Shown here: piece after piece, positions 47,176 to 56,564 of the stretch
Layout: every line of letters starts with the position of its first letter
Position numbering within the stretch: the stretch's first letter is position 1
DNA from: Vibrio sp. SCSIO 43136
GTDB taxonomy: Bacteria; Pseudomonadota; Gammaproteobacteria; Enterobacterales; Vibrionaceae
Direction of reading: 5' to 3'
Assembly (NCBI RefSeq): GCF_023716565.1
Contig: NZ_CP071848.1
Location: 310,001 to 374,000 of the forward strand
Length of the DNA: 64,000 nucleotides
Translations under genes and position numbers: made by a program
Notes under the pieces: model-generated
Databases searched by the model: none
Seen by the model: the letters and a program-made list of their open reading frames with translations, nothing else
Told to the model about the DNA's origin: nothing

Positions 47176-47203
47176 AAGCCTCGTCGAATGATGAGGCTTT
47201 TTT
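47176..47203 (+). terminator. Terminator of rRNA operon 2
   Basis: AAGCCTC-GTCGAATGAT-GAGGCTT then TTTT, 10 bp after tRNA-Asp. Operon 1 shows no comparable terminator before the operon 2 promoter. Confidence 0.88.
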
Positions 47204-47350
47204 GCGTTTAGGAGCCTCAGCGAACGCTGGGGCTTTGTTGTATTTAATCGGTAAGCGAACGCTTCGCTAACGGACGCTGGCGCTAAGGGTAAAAGGGAAG
47301 AGCAAACCGCCCGAAGTATTTGACGAAGGCAGCCAAAAAATCATCATGCT

Positions 47351-47421
47351 CAACCCTTCAACCCTTCAACCCTTCAACCCTTCAACCCTTCAACCCTTCA
47401 ACCCTTCAACCCTTCAACCCT
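47351..47421. repeat. 8-bp microsatellite (CAACCCTT) x about 9
   Basis: Eight exact copies and one partial copy. The AraC-type gene ends inside it: its stop at 47406 lies in the repeat, so changes in copy number would touch only the extreme C-terminus or the 3' tail. Confidence 0.95.
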
Positions 47422-48317
47422 CTATCCATTAGCTTAAACTTCGTTCTAAATTCCGACGGTGTCATTCCTTTTACCGTTTTGAATTGGCGATTAAAGTTCG
47501 ATAAGTTGTTGAAGCCTGTTTTTTCTGCGATTAAGGCTATTGGGTATCGGGTGTTGACGAGAAGTTCGCTAGCTTTTCCGGTTCTAAAACGCTTCAAGTG
47601 CTCAGAAAAAGATTCATTGAAGTGCTTTTCAAACAGACGATAGGTAGAGCTCTCACTAAGGTGGATGGCTTGGCAAAGGTCGGAAATTTTTATTTGTTTA
47701 GCGTAGTGATCTTCGATAAAGCCTCTGGCTGATTCTACTCTCTCTAATGCCACATCATCGTTTGCTACTTGAATGAATGAACTTGGTGTTGAAGCGATTT
47801 TTTTGGTTTGAGGATCTTCTGCCAGAGTTATTAGCACTTCTAGAACACACATGAACTGTTGATGAGGCTTTTTCGAGTTGTGGTTGTTGAGCAGTGAATA
47901 TATCTTTTCAGCAGTTTCGTTGCTGTAGCTAAGGCCATACTTAGACTCTTGGAGTAGCGTCTTTAAAATACGAAGTTCAGGTGTTGCCTCTATCAATCCT
48001 TCCAGCCATTGTGGGCGAAACCAAAGGATTAACGACTCAAGTGTTCCTTCTACATCTTGCTGCAACTTACCTGACAGCATATGTGGCATTCCTGACCCAT
48101 ACAGTAATAGTGTGTTATGCGTAATAGGTGCTATTGTCTCTGCGGCAAAATAACTTCCAGAAAAAGATCTATGCGGATCTCTGTATAAAACTAACTCGTA
48201 TTCTGTGTGATAGTGCCAAGGGCAACTGACTTCGGGTTTCTTGATGCCACACTTATTTTCTCTCACTAACCAGTCAAAGTTGTTTTGGTTTAGAACGCTT
48301 TCTATTAATGGTTTCAC
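47406..48317 (-). CDS. AraC-family transcriptional regulator
   Basis: A 303-residue protein. The N-terminal half is a cupin-like sensing domain (CPWHYHTEYELVLY near residue 33, with YGSGMPHML). The C-terminal 100 residues hold two helix-turn-helix units (ISDLCQAIHLSESSTYRLFEKHF and ALIAEKTGFNNLSNFNRQFKTVKGMTPSEFR). It is divergent from the MFS exporter gene over 189 bp, so it probably controls that gene. The inducer is unknown; a sugar or aromatic ligand is plausible from the fold. The last four residues, from a GAGGG-type repeat, are probably not functional. Confidence 0.9.
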   Translation of the reverse strand: MKPLIESVLNQNNFDWLVRENKCGIKKPEVSCPWHYHTEYELVLYRDPHRSFSGSYFAAETIAPITHNTLLLYGSGMPHMLSGKLQQDVEGTLESLILWFRPQWLEGLIEATPELRILKTLLQESKYGLSYSNETAEKIYSLLNNHNSKKPHQQFMCVLEVLITLAEDPQTKKIASTPSSFIQVANDDVALERVESARGFIEDHYAKQIKISDLCQAIHLSESSTYRLFEKHFNESFSEHLKRFRTGKASELLVNTRYPIALIAEKTGFNNLSNFNRQFKTVKGMTPSEFRTKFKLMDRGLKG

Positions 48318-48506
48318 GAAGCTCGACCTATCGTTAGACGAATAAATTTTACTTAAGCAGCATAGTTCTATGGCACATTTCAGTCAATGGAGGTATCAAA
48401 CATGGTGTAAAAGTATCACTAGTAGAGCGAATAGCATCAAACTTATACGCTGATCTCAATTAGACTTCTCACTGTTTTCCATTGCTCTTGATAGGCATTA
48501 CAGGTT

Positions 48507-49691
48507 ATGTATCGAGATAAGATTGCTTTATTGTTTATAGGTACCGCATTTGCGATTGGCTTGTGCGGTGCTTTCTTTTACCCCCTCACGAGTTTGTTCA
48601 TCGTAGAGGCTCTAGGAGCTCAGCCAGCGATGCTGAGCCTGTATATGTTCTTGGCGGTATCTAGCTCTGTTGTCGTGTCTCAGTGGATAGCTAAGCGCTC
48701 TGACCAAGGCTTGAGTCGCAAACGCATTTTGATGGTCTCAATGAGCTGTTACATGCTGACGGCTTTTAGTTTTGTGTTTATACGAGACTACTATCTGGCA
48801 CTTATAGTGGTTGTAATGTTGGGTAGCGTCGGTGGAGCAGCCTTCGGACAGTTATTTGCAATGGGGCGAGAGTATGGAGACAAGTACCTATCTGATAGTA
48901 CTTCCTTTATGTCTGTTATGCGTTCTGGTATTGCAATAGCTTGGGTATTTGGCCCACCACTTGCCTTCTGGTTGAAAGCACAAGTTGGGTTCTCAGCGTC
49001 ATTCTCAGTATCGGCGGTTGTCGGGCTAACCTCAGTAGTACTTACTGGATTGTTTCTTCCCGATGCTGTTAGTCAATCAGAAGAAGTTAATAGCGAGCCA
49101 AATAAAGGTCTCAATACCCAAGTTGTTTTGTTCTGTATTGCCGTTGTATTGATGTTTGGTTCGAACAATCTATATATCACAAGTATGCCACTTTACCTGT
49201 CACAAGAGTTGGTTGTTGACCCAAGTTGGTTAGGCTTACTGTTTGGTGCCGCCGCATTATTTGAGATTCCGATTATGATCGCAGCTGGTGCATTCGCCGC
49301 AAGGTTTGGTGCCAAGCAAGTGCTACTTTTTGGTACGTTCGCAGGGACACTTTTTTACTTGACCATTATCTACGCAACCCAGTTTTGGGCCTTATTGGCT
49401 GCCCAATTACTCAACGGGCTATTTATTGGTGTATGCGCTACATTAGGTATGACTGTGTTGCAGGATATGATGAAAGATAGGCTAGGAACTGCGTCGACAC
49501 TATTTTCAAACATGTTACAAGTTAGCTTATTAGTGGCAAGTTTGTCTGTGGGAGTCATTGGGGAGTTAAGCAGCTATTACAGTAGCTTCTACGCCTGCCT
49601 GGTTGGCGTTGTTCTATCTGGTGGCGTGGTTGCCTACCTTGCTTTCTTTTCCGTTCAGGACAAGCCACAGGAAGGTGCTGTGTGTAGTTGA
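48507..49691 (+). CDS. MFS exporter, sugar-efflux (SetA/SotA)-like
   Basis: A 394-residue inner-membrane protein with 12 predicted spans. The first half (LFIGTAFAIGLCGAFFYPLTSLFI, AKRSDQGLSRKRILM, FGQLFAMGREY) and the pattern SFMSVMRSGIAIAWVFGPPLAFWL resemble the SetA/SotA sugar-efflux group. The motif AKRSDQGLSRKR stands where MFS motif A (the loop 2-3) is expected. No ATG other than 48507 fits better. The substrate is inferred only. Divergent from the AraC-type regulator. Confidence 0.85.
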   Translation: MYRDKIALLFIGTAFAIGLCGAFFYPLTSLFIVEALGAQPAMLSLYMFLAVSSSVVVSQWIAKRSDQGLSRKRILMVSMSCYMLTAFSFVFIRDYYLALIVVVMLGSVGGAAFGQLFAMGREYGDKYLSDSTSFMSVMRSGIAIAWVFGPPLAFWLKAQVGFSASFSVSAVVGLTSVVLTGLFLPDAVSQSEEVNSEPNKGLNTQVVLFCIAVVLMFGSNNLYITSMPLYLSQELVVDPSWLGLLFGAAALFEIPIMIAAGAFAARFGAKQVLLFGTFAGTLFYLTIIYATQFWALLAAQLLNGLFIGVCATLGMTVLQDMMKDRLGTASTLFSNMLQVSLLVASLSVGVIGELSSYYSSFYACLVGVVLSGGVVAYLAFFSVQDKPQEGAVCS

Positions 49692-49731
49692 GGACTGTTC
49701 CTTAAAAGCTGATTTTATTCGTTAAACGAAG

Positions 49732-49757
49732 CCCTAGTCGAGAGACTGAGGTTTTTT
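49732..49757 (+). terminator. Possible terminator after the MFS gene
   Basis: CCTAGTC-GAGA-GACTGAGG with one bulged base, followed by TTTTTT. Confidence 0.5.
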
Positions 49758-49849
49758 GGCTGTATGCCACTGCAGGGGGGGATGTGGTTATCCGGTTGCT
49801 AAATATTCACTATTCACAAAGAGTAGCCAATAAACAAGCCACGTCTTTC

Positions 49850-49990
49850 GACATGGCTTGTTGATTGGCTACCCCTGCGGGACTCGTACGGGCCGACGGA
49901 GTGCCGCCCAACCATCCGGCTGTGACATATTCACCGTTCACAAAGAGCAGACAATAAAAAAGCCACGTCTTTCGACATGGCTTGTTTATT
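49850..49990 (-). repeat. Degenerate tRNA-Asn tail repeat downstream of the last Asn tRNA
   Basis: Reading -, after tRNA-Asn come the hairpin AAGCCATGTCG/CGTGGCTT with T-run, then CTCTTTGTGAACGG, a CCGG-containing stretch that is longer than elsewhere, and a diverged tRNA-Asn 3' end at about 49865-49885. A second copy of the hairpin follows. Confidence 0.8.
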
Positions 49991-50066
49991 TGGCTCCCCC
50001 TGCGGGACTCGAACCTGCGACATACGGATTAACAGTCCGCCGTTCTACCAACTGAACTAAGGGGGA
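49991..50066 (-). tRNA. tRNA-Asn (GTT)
   Basis: 76 nt with CCA; anticodon loop CTGTTAA, acceptor TCCCCCT/AGGGGGA. Identical to the other Asn genes here by eye. Confidence 0.97.
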
Positions 50067-50097
50067 ATTATCTTTGTGCTTCAGAAGTCTTTAGACT

Positions 50098-50221
50098 CAA
50101 GGAGCTAATATGGCCCCCCCTACGGGACTTGTACGGGCCGGCCATCCGGCTGTGACATATCTACCGTTCACGAAGAGTAGATAATAAAAAAGCCACATCT
50201 TTCGATATGGCTTGTTTATTT
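50098..50221 (-). repeat. Single tRNA-Asn tail repeat between two Asn tRNAs
   Basis: A tail copy with a few changes (GGCCCCCCCTACGGGACTTG on + at 50115) lies 108 bases before the real tRNA end at 50222, with CCGG-ATGG-CCGG and a hairpin of the Asn-array type. Confidence 0.85.
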
Positions 50222-50297
50222 TGGCTCCCCCTGCGGGACTCGAACCTGCGACATACGGATTAACAGTCCGCCGTTCTACCAACTGAACTAAGGGGGA
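50222..50297 (-). tRNA. tRNA-Asn (GTT)
   Basis: 76 nt with CCA; second Asn copy of cluster 1. Confidence 0.97.
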
Positions 50298-50343
50298 ATT
50301 ATCTTATTGCTACACAGAAGTTTAAAAACTCAAGGAGCTAATA

Positions 50344-50419
50344 TGGCTCCCCCTGCGGGACTCGAACCTGCGACATACGGATTAACAGTCCGCCGTTCTA
50401 CCAACTGAACTAAGGGGGA
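50344..50419 (-). tRNA. tRNA-Asn (GTT)
   Basis: 76 nt with CCA; first Asn copy of cluster 1, 8 bp after tRNA-Thr. Confidence 0.97.
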
Positions 50420-50427
50420 ACAAGAAA

Positions 50428-50503
<76 letters not shown>

Positions 50504-50557
50504 ACACTTTATTCTTATTGCTCGTACTAATTTGTTTAGCACCAACAATCTAAATTG

Positions 50558-50633
50558 TGGTGCCCGGAGGCGGAATCGAACCACCGACACGAGGATTTTC
50601 AATCCTCTGCTCTACCGACTGAGCTATCCGGGC
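50558..50633 (-). tRNA. tRNA-Phe (GAA)
   Basis: 76 nt with CCA; anticodon loop TTGAAAA, acceptor GCCCGGA/TCCGGGC. First gene of cluster 1. Confidence 0.97.
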
Positions 50634-50643
50634 GACGAGGTGT

Positions 50644-50672
50644 ATTAAACGGGTTTTCACCGATTAGGTCAA
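50644..50672 (-). promoter_or_regulatory. Promoter of tRNA cluster 1
   Basis: Reading -, TTGACC, 17-bp spacer, TTTAAT, 11 bp before tRNA-Phe. Confidence 0.8.
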
Positions 50673-50833
50673 CAGAAAAATACAAAAAAAGTGTCGTTTG
50701 ATGGTTTTCTATACTTAGTGGCTTGTTTTTAACTGTTGCAGTCGAAAAGTTGAGCGGATTGGATGTTCAACATGAGTAAAAAATCTCAGTTTGATATGAA
50801 GAAAGCGTGCCAAAAGACACGCTTAAACATTCA

Positions 50834-52456
50834 TTAATGAAGCTTAAATTTACTGACACTCGCTTCTAATTTATCAGCAAGTTGGCTGAGCTTTTGAGTG
50901 CTGAGGTTGTTCTCAGAAACTTGGAAGCGTAGCTGACTACCACCTTCTTCAATTAAGTTGATGCGGTGAGAGATATCTTCGCCCACTTGGGTCTGTTCAG
51001 CGGCTGCTGTGGCAATTTGGTGACTCATTGAAGAAATACCCTCGAGTGCTTCTACAATGTGTTTGAGCGCCTCTGAAGCTCCTTGTGACTCTTCTACAGT
51101 AGACTGGCTTGTTTGAGAACATACCAACATGCTTTGAATTGCATTTTGAGAGCCTTGTTGTAGGTTAGCAATCATCTCCTGGATCTCTCTGGTGCTGTGC
51201 TGGGTTCTGCCAGCAAGGTTTCTGACTTCATCAGCAACAACCGCAAAACCTCGGCCTTGTTCACCAGCTCGAGCGGCTTCAATAGCAGCATTAAGCGCCA
51301 ATAGGTTGGTTTGTTCTGCAATGTCACCAATTACATCTAATACTCTAACAATATTATTTACGTCATTATCTAGGTTTGATACTGCACTGCTTGCCGTGTT
51401 TAGCTGTTCAGAGAGACCAACAATATTGTCCAAGCTTGATTGGATCAATTGTTGGGTTACTTGGCTTTGTTTATCAGCTTGGTCAGTGTTATGAGCTGTT
51501 TCACTGGCTGAGTCAGAAACGTTATTGGCCGAAGATGCCATTTCTGTCATCGCTGTGGCAATAAGTGTCGTTGATTGCTGCTGATTATCAGTGAGTTCGT
51601 CAATGGAGACTGAACGTTTCGCAACGCTTTCTAGCTCGTTCCTTAATGCTGATGTTGAGTCATTCATTTGGCCGATTAAACCTGCCAGAGAACGATTCAT
51701 CTGTAAAACTGCGTAGTAGATGCTGTCTTTGTCGCTGCACTCATTTAGACTGGTGTTTATGTTGCCTGCAGCCACTTGTTGAACCGCATAGCGAACTTCA
51801 TTAGGTTCTGCACCTAAGATAGCTTGCATTTTTTTTATCGCCACTACAATGATCATTAAGATACCTAGGGCGATAGCTATACAAAGCGCCAGCTGCCAGC
51901 GAGCGGTCGACCAGAATCGCTCATTGACTTCGTTAAAGCCAATGCCTGTTCCAACATACCAACCCCATTTATCTGATTTCATTGCGATCGATAGTTTCTC
52001 TTCGATTGTTCCGTCATCAAGCTTTAAATTCCATGTGTATTGAGCAATTCGATTAGGGTTTTGAGATACGGCCTGCTGCAATATAGCACCAACACTGTTG
52101 CCATTAGCATCTCGAAAATCATGGAAGCTAGTGCCATGTAGCTCTGGGTCGAGTGGTGCAGCGATGAAGTTTAGGTTTTCATCTGCGACGTAAACATATT
52201 CGTTATCTTTGTAGATGTTGTTTTGCAGTAGGCGGGCTGCCAACGCCTTCGCTTGCTCTTGTTCTAACTCGCCTTCAGCTGCAAGTTTTTCGACTTCACT
52301 TAAGATGCTGTAGGTGGATTTAAAAAGTTGTGATACACGGGCTTGGTTATCTTGGTCACTGGCGATGCGCAATGTCCACAAACTGGTAGCAGCTAAAGCG
52401 AGTAGCCCTAAAAAGATAATGGCAGAGAGTAAATAGGATTGGTGTCTTAGCTTCAT
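50834..52456 (-). CDS. Methyl-accepting chemotaxis protein, single-Cache type
   Basis: A 540-residue receptor. A first membrane span is at about 11-30. The periplasmic single Cache domain (about 35-185) has [32 protein letters not shown] and [12 protein letters not shown], and a second span follows at about 190-210. A HAMP-like stretch and the cytoplasmic signalling helices come next, with the hairpin tip [38 protein letters not shown]. Ligand unknown; Cache 2-type domains often bind small carboxylates. It lies between two tRNA clusters on the same strand, but has its own gaps on both sides. Confidence 0.94.
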   Translation of the reverse strand: MKLRHQSYLLSAIIFLGLLALAATSLWTLRIASDQDNQARVSQLFKSTYSILSEVEKLAAEGELEQEQAKALAARLLQNNIYKDNEYVYVADENLNFIAAPLDPELHGTSFHDFRDANGNSVGAILQQAVSQNPNRIAQYTWNLKLDDGTIEEKLSIAMKSDKWGWYVGTGIGFNEVNERFWSTARWQLALCIAIALGILMIIVVAIKKMQAILGAEPNEVRYAVQQVAAGNINTSLNECSDKDSIYYAVLQMNRSLAGLIGQMNDSTSALRNELESVAKRSVSIDELTDNQQQSTTLIATAMTEMASSANNVSDSASETAHNTDQADKQSQVTQQLIQSSLDNIVGLSEQLNTASSAVSNLDNDVNNIVRVLDVIGDIAEQTNLLALNAAIEAARAGEQGRGFAVVADEVRNLAGRTQHSTREIQEMIANLQQGSQNAIQSMLVCSQTSQSTVEESQGASEALKHIVEALEGISSMSHQIATAAAEQTQVGEDISHRINLIEEGGSQLRFQVSENNLSTQKLSQLADKLEASVSKFKLH

Positions 52457-52670
52457 ACATTCCTCATTGCATACGTCCGTAGTCGACGCTTGTAATTGTT
52501 TATTTGCGCATTATCGACCGACAGGAGACACCGCTAGAGTGAATATGACATTTGCGTTTCATTTTTGCGACGCACATTAATTTTTGGGTCAAAATAATTA
52601 GGGGTGCAATTATTGGGAATCAGGAGTTTTGTAACGAGGCAGAAAGGGGTAGGAGTATGAGGGGGATTAC

Positions 52671-53049
52671 GAAGAGTAGAGAATAAAAAAGCCACGTCTT
52701 TCGACATGGCTTATTTATTTGGCTCCCCCTGCGGGACTCGCACGGGCCGGCCATCCGGCTGTGACATATTCACCGTTCACAAAGAGCAGATAATAAAAAA
52801 GCCACGTCTTTCGACATGGCTTATTTATTTGGCTCCCCCTGCGGGACTCGTACGGGCCGGCCATCCGGCTGTGACATATTCACCGTTCACAAAGAGCAGA
52901 CAATAAAAAAGCCACGTCTTTCGACATGGCTTGTTTATTTGGCTCCCCCTGCGGGACTCGTACGGGCCGGCCATCCGGCTGTGACATATTCACCGTTCAC
53001 AAAGAGCAGACAATAAAAAAGCCACGTCTTTCGACATGGCTTGTTTATT
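52671..53049 (-). repeat. 110-bp tandem repeats carrying the tRNA-Asn 3' end and a terminator
   Basis: On +, the tail GGCTCCCCCTGCGGGACTCG is found at 52721, 52831 and 52941, then at 53051 as the end of the real tRNA-Asn; spacing is exactly 110. In transcription direction each unit is tRNA tail, hairpin AAGCCATGTCG/CGACGTGGCTT-type with T-run, CTCTTTGTGAACGG spacer, CCGGATGGCCGG, next tail. One more hairpin closes the array at about 52684-52711. Frames read across it encode a repeated peptide, but no ribosome sites support them. Confidence 0.93.
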
Positions 53050-53125
53050 TGGCTCCCCCTGCGGGACTCGAACCTGCGACATACGGATTAACAGTCCGCC
53101 GTTCTACCAACTGAACTAAGGGGGA
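53050..53125 (-). tRNA. tRNA-Asn (GTT)
   Basis: 76 nt with CCA; last tRNA of cluster 2, followed by the repeat array. Confidence 0.97.
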
Positions 53126-53131
53126 ATTATA

Positions 53132-53207
53132 TGGTGCCTCGAGGCGGAGTCGAACCACCGACACGCGGATTTTCAATCCGCTGCTCTACCAACTGAGCTA
53201 TCGAGGC
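53132..53207 (-). tRNA. tRNA-Phe (GAA), variant acceptor
   Basis: 76 nt with CCA; acceptor GCCTCGA/TCGAGGC differs from the GCCCGGA form, and the anticodon stem is altered, but the loop TTGAAAA is the same. Confidence 0.95.
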
Positions 53208-53213
53208 AAAAAA

Positions 53214-53289
<76 letters not shown>

Positions 53290-53336
53290 ACACTTTATTT
53301 TTTGCTGATTGGTTAAAAAGCCAATCACTTTGAATA

Positions 53337-53412
53337 TGGCTCCCCCTGCGGGACTCGAACCTGCGACATACGGATTAACAGTCCGCCGTTCTACCAACTG
53401 AACTAAGGGGGA
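53337..53412 (-). tRNA. tRNA-Asn (GTT)
   Basis: 76 nt with CCA; inner Asn copy of cluster 2, without a tail repeat. Confidence 0.97.
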
Positions 53413-53449
53413 ATTACTTGTGTTATCTCGTTAGATAATCACCAAATAA

Positions 53450-53525
53450 TGGTGCCTCGAGGCGGAGTCGAACCACCGACACGCGGATTTTCAATCCGCT
53501 GCTCTACCAACTGAGCTATCGAGGC
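53450..53525 (-). tRNA. tRNA-Phe (GAA), variant acceptor
   Basis: 76 nt with CCA; same variant form as the copy at 53132. Unit Thr-Phe'-Asn is duplicated. Confidence 0.95.
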
Positions 53526-53532
53526 AAAAGAA

Positions 53533-53608
<76 letters not shown>

Positions 53609-53662
53609 ACACTGTATTCTTTTTGCTAACTTATTGATGTCTAAGACACCAACAACAAATTG

Positions 53663-53738
53663 TGGTGCCCGGAGGCGGAATCGAACCACCGACACGAGGA
53701 TTTTCAATCCTCTGCTCTACCGACTGAGCTATCCGGGC
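53663..53738 (-). tRNA. tRNA-Phe (GAA)
   Basis: 76 nt with CCA; GCCCGGA form, first gene of cluster 2, same as at 50558. Confidence 0.97.
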
Positions 53739-53749
53739 GACGGAGCGCT

Positions 53750-53778
53750 ATTAAACGGATTTTCGTGCTGCCCGTCAA
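53750..53778 (-). promoter_or_regulatory. Promoter of tRNA cluster 2
   Basis: Reading -, TTGACG, 17-bp spacer, TTTAAT, 12 bp before tRNA-Phe; the -10 region matches that of cluster 1. Confidence 0.8.
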
Positions 53779-53840
53779 CCGATTTTTTTCAAATAAAAGA
53801 AAAAATGTAGTGTTTGCTGGGTTTTTAGGCAAAAGGGCGC

Positions 53841-54977
53841 TTATCCACGCCCAGAATTGAAGTCTTTCTTAAATTTCGTGACTTTTTCGAGGTAACGGCG
53901 TGCTTCTGCGTTCGGGTGTTTTTTGGTCAGAGCCCAATAGACCTGGTTAGGTTGCAATGAGTTGAGATCACGCATCGCACGCTTTCGATCATTTTTGTTG
54001 AAGGTGTTAAGTACACCGCCAGTGCCACCGTTGTATGCAGATATCATACTGTATTCGAGAGAGGTCGGGTGTTTTACATCTTTTAGGTAGCGATTTTTTA
54101 AGATATAGAAGTAGGCCGTACCGGTATCTATGTTTTGGGCCGGATCGAATAGATACTCAGGTGATGGTTGCCCTTTCTTCTTTTTCACTAGATTAAATAC
54201 ATCTTTACCTGCGGTCTTTGGCACAACTTGCATCAAACCGTAAGCGTTAGCCCAACTTACCGCATAAGGGTTAAAGCTGCTTTCGGTTTTGATAATGGCG
54301 TAAATAAGGTCTTCAGGAATGTCATAGCGCTTAGATGCTTGACGAACAATGTCGGCGTATTGATAACTGCGCACTTCGAAGTGATCTTTCACCATCGGGA
54401 TCTCGACGTAGTAGGCTTTTTTGTAGTCGACGTTTTTGGTTTTAAGCTTGTTGGCTATCAGGTAATCAGCAAATCGATTGGCGCGCCATGACCACTGAAT
54501 CGCTTTTTGGTCTTGGTCGAGTACCTGCTGATATAGAAAGGGCTTGCCCTCTAATTTAATTGCGGAAGAGGAGTATAGGTCGACGTGCGCCGGGTCATCC
54601 GGTGTTAACAGTGTTGTGACAATGGCGTTTTTTAAGTGCTTCTTGGCTTCAGTGGGCGCAACAGTGCCAATGGTAATTGTTCCTTTTGAGAAGTCTACTT
54701 CTGCACGGCTCATGTAATTATCTATGTATTTTACATAGTTACTCTTGCCCGCCATTTTTACTTCAGATTTACCCCAGCGTTTTTCGATGTTGCCACTAAA
54801 GCTGTTGATAAGGGCATCGAGCGCTGCAATATCTTTTTGAAATTGACCAGGCAGTTCGGCGAGGTTCTTGGCAAAGCGATTGGTGGGCTCGTAGTTTACG
54901 TCATATAGTCCTTCGATAAACTCTCGGCTACAACCAACTAAAGTAAGTGAAATGCAGAAATAGATAAGCTTCTTCAT
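53841..54977 (-). CDS. mltC: Membrane-bound lytic murein transglycosylase C
   Basis: A 378-residue outer-membrane lipoprotein that cuts peptidoglycan glycan strands and leaves 1,6-anhydro ends. A lipobox (TLVGC, Cys near residue 16) follows a short signal. An N-terminal MltC-specific domain (about 20-190) precedes the SLT domain, with AIIKTESSFNPYAVSWANAYGLMQVVP holding the catalytic Glu, and YFYILKNRYL after it. Length and order match E. coli MltC. The order mutY-yggX-mltC is also that of E. coli. Confidence 0.95.
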   Translation of the reverse strand: MKKLIYFCISLTLVGCSREFIEGLYDVNYEPTNRFAKNLAELPGQFQKDIAALDALINSFSGNIEKRWGKSEVKMAGKSNYVKYIDNYMSRAEVDFSKGTITIGTVAPTEAKKHLKNAIVTTLLTPDDPAHVDLYSSSAIKLEGKPFLYQQVLDQDQKAIQWSWRANRFADYLIANKLKTKNVDYKKAYYVEIPMVKDHFEVRSYQYADIVRQASKRYDIPEDLIYAIIKTESSFNPYAVSWANAYGLMQVVPKTAGKDVFNLVKKKKGQPSPEYLFDPAQNIDTGTAYFYILKNRYLKDVKHPTSLEYSMISAYNGGTGGVLNTFNKNDRKRAMRDLNSLQPNQVYWALTKKHPNAEARRYLEKVTKFKKDFNSGRG

Positions 54978-55067
54978 TGAGCTTCCATAAAAAATGACAT
55001 CAAAGCTGGGCTAATGATGTCATCAATCTATTGAAAAGGTAATAGTCCGAGTTATAAATTGCGGGAC

Positions 55068-55340
55068 TTATTCACTTGGTGGTGTGTAACCTTCAATGAC
55101 TACGTCTTTGCCTTCAAATAGGAAGTTCACCATTTCAGTTTCTAGCAACTTACGATGCTCAGGATCCATCATGTTGAGCTTTTTCTCGTTAATCAACATG
55201 GTTTGTTTGGTTTGCCACATTAGCCAAGCTTCTTTCGAGATGTTGTCAAAGATACGCTGACCTAATTCGCCAGGGTAAAGTTGAAAATCAAGACCTTCAG
55301 CGTCTTTTTGTAGACGGGCACAAAATACAGTGCGGCTCAT
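55068..55340 (-). CDS. yggX: Fe(2+)-trafficking protein YggX
   Basis: A 90-residue cytoplasmic protein of standard length. The start [26 protein letters not shown] includes the conserved Cys, and [20 protein letters not shown] and [13 protein letters not shown] are typical. It protects Fe-S clusters against oxidation; MutY, encoded 9 bp upstream, carries an Fe-S cluster. The two genes are very likely cotranscribed. Confidence 0.95.
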   Translation of the reverse strand: MSRTVFCARLQKDAEGLDFQLYPGELGQRIFDNISKEAWLMWQTKQTMLINEKKLNMMDPEHRKLLETEMVNFLFEGKDVVIEGYTPPSE

Positions 55341-55349
55341 AGTTGCTCC

Positions 55350-56393
55350 TTAATTGAGTTCGAAAGGTAGGCTGTCAATTAGCTGCTTTACGGGGGCAGC
55401 AAGACCTACTGTTTCGGGATGTTCTAAGTTATACCAGAGAGCCTGATTGGCTTCCATGATGTTTTTGGGTGCACTTTCAAGCTCGATCAGAACCGGAGTG
55501 ATGTCGAGGTGATAATGGCTGAAAGTATGCCTAAAGCTTATCAGTTGAGTTTGCTTGGCATTATGGGCGCACATTTTATCGAGCAAAGCATTGAGATCAT
55601 GGGTGTCCGATTGCGGAAAACAGTACAGTCCACCCCATATCCCTGTTTGTGGCCTTTGTTCTAGCCAAACTTCGCCCTGGTAATGAAATATAGCGAACCA
55701 AGTCTCTTTGACCGGTTTTTCTTTTTTTGGCTTTTTATGAGGAAACTCGTCTTGGCGATTTTGTGCTTTAGCTTGGCACATTTCTGTGACTGGACAAAGT
55801 GAGCATTTAGGTTTGCTGCGGGTGCATACCATCGCTCCCATATCCATCATCGCTTGGTTGTAGCTATCTACACCACTATCGGGTGTGTGAGTTTCTGCAA
55901 TTTCCCACAACGCTTTTTCAACTTTGGTTTGTCCCGGCCAGCCTTCAACAGCAAAAGCACGAGATAATGTGCGCTTTACGTTGCCGTCTAATATGGCATG
56001 CGGCAACTTATGTACAGAAGAGAGTACCGCAGCAGCGGTTGAGCGGCCAACGCCTGGTAAGGCATTCATCTGTTCTAGGTTGGTGGGGAACTCGCCTTGA
56101 TGTTGCTCGACAACGACTTGAGCGGCCTTATGAAGGTTTCTTGCACGGGCGTAATAACCTAGCCCAGTCCACAGGTGTAAAACTTCGTCTTGAGACGCTT
56201 GGGCAAGAGACTCTACAGTAGGGAACCGCTCAAGGAATCGGTGGTAATATGGGATCACAGTGGCGACCTGAGTCTGCTGTAGCATGATCTCAGATAACCA
56301 GACGGTGTAGGCGGTTTTATTTTGCTGCCAAGGCAGATTTTTGCGTCCATAATCGTGATACCAATTGAGGATCGCTTGCGCAAATGCGGTCAC
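55350..56393 (-). CDS. mutY: Adenine DNA glycosylase (MutY)
   Basis: A protein of about 347 residues that removes adenine mispaired with 8-oxoguanine. [19 protein letters not shown] carries the catalytic Glu, [13 protein letters not shown] the helix-hairpin-helix, [10 protein letters not shown] the catalytic Asp, and Cys-x6-Cys-x2-Cys-x5-Cys ([17 protein letters not shown]) the Fe-S cluster; a NUDIX-like domain ends it. The frame continues 25 codons upstream to an ATG at 56468, but GTG 56393 matches the start of related proteins and has AGAG 7 bases before it. This start is a judgement. Confidence 0.92.
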   Translation of the reverse strand: MTAFAQAILNWYHDYGRKNLPWQQNKTAYTVWLSEIMLQQTQVATVIPYYHRFLERFPTVESLAQASQDEVLHLWTGLGYYARARNLHKAAQVVVEQHQGEFPTNLEQMNALPGVGRSTAAAVLSSVHKLPHAILDGNVKRTLSRAFAVEGWPGQTKVEKALWEIAETHTPDSGVDSYNQAMMDMGAMVCTRSKPKCSLCPVTEMCQAKAQNRQDEFPHKKPKKEKPVKETWFAIFHYQGEVWLEQRPQTGIWGGLYCFPQSDTHDLNALLDKMCAHNAKQTQLISFRHTFSHYHLDITPVLIELESAPKNIMEANQALWYNLEHPETVGLAAPVKQLIDSLPFELN

Positions 56394-56564
56394 AACAGTG
56401 CTCTTTATTTTGTTTTTATCAATTGAGCGAGATTGCACCATACTTAGTGGGTTAAGTAAAACCGACAAAGTGTACGGTTTTATGGTTTAAAACCGTATTA
56501 GTACTTGCGCCAAAGTCAGATCTTTGGATAATCCCCGCTTTGACTAATTATCAGGCAGAAATCA

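Noticed and set aside
47320..47643. Frame across the microsatellite and AraC end on +
   Set aside because: Its N-terminus is a translated 8-bp repeat and the rest is antisense to the AraC gene.
52671..53049. Regularly spaced repeats resembling a CRISPR array
   Set aside because: The whole 110-bp unit is repeated, with no unique spacers, and each unit is a tRNA tail plus terminator. No cas genes are near.
52706..53114. Open frames across the Asn repeats
   Set aside because: They are translations of tRNA tails and hairpins read on the wrong strand, without ribosome sites.
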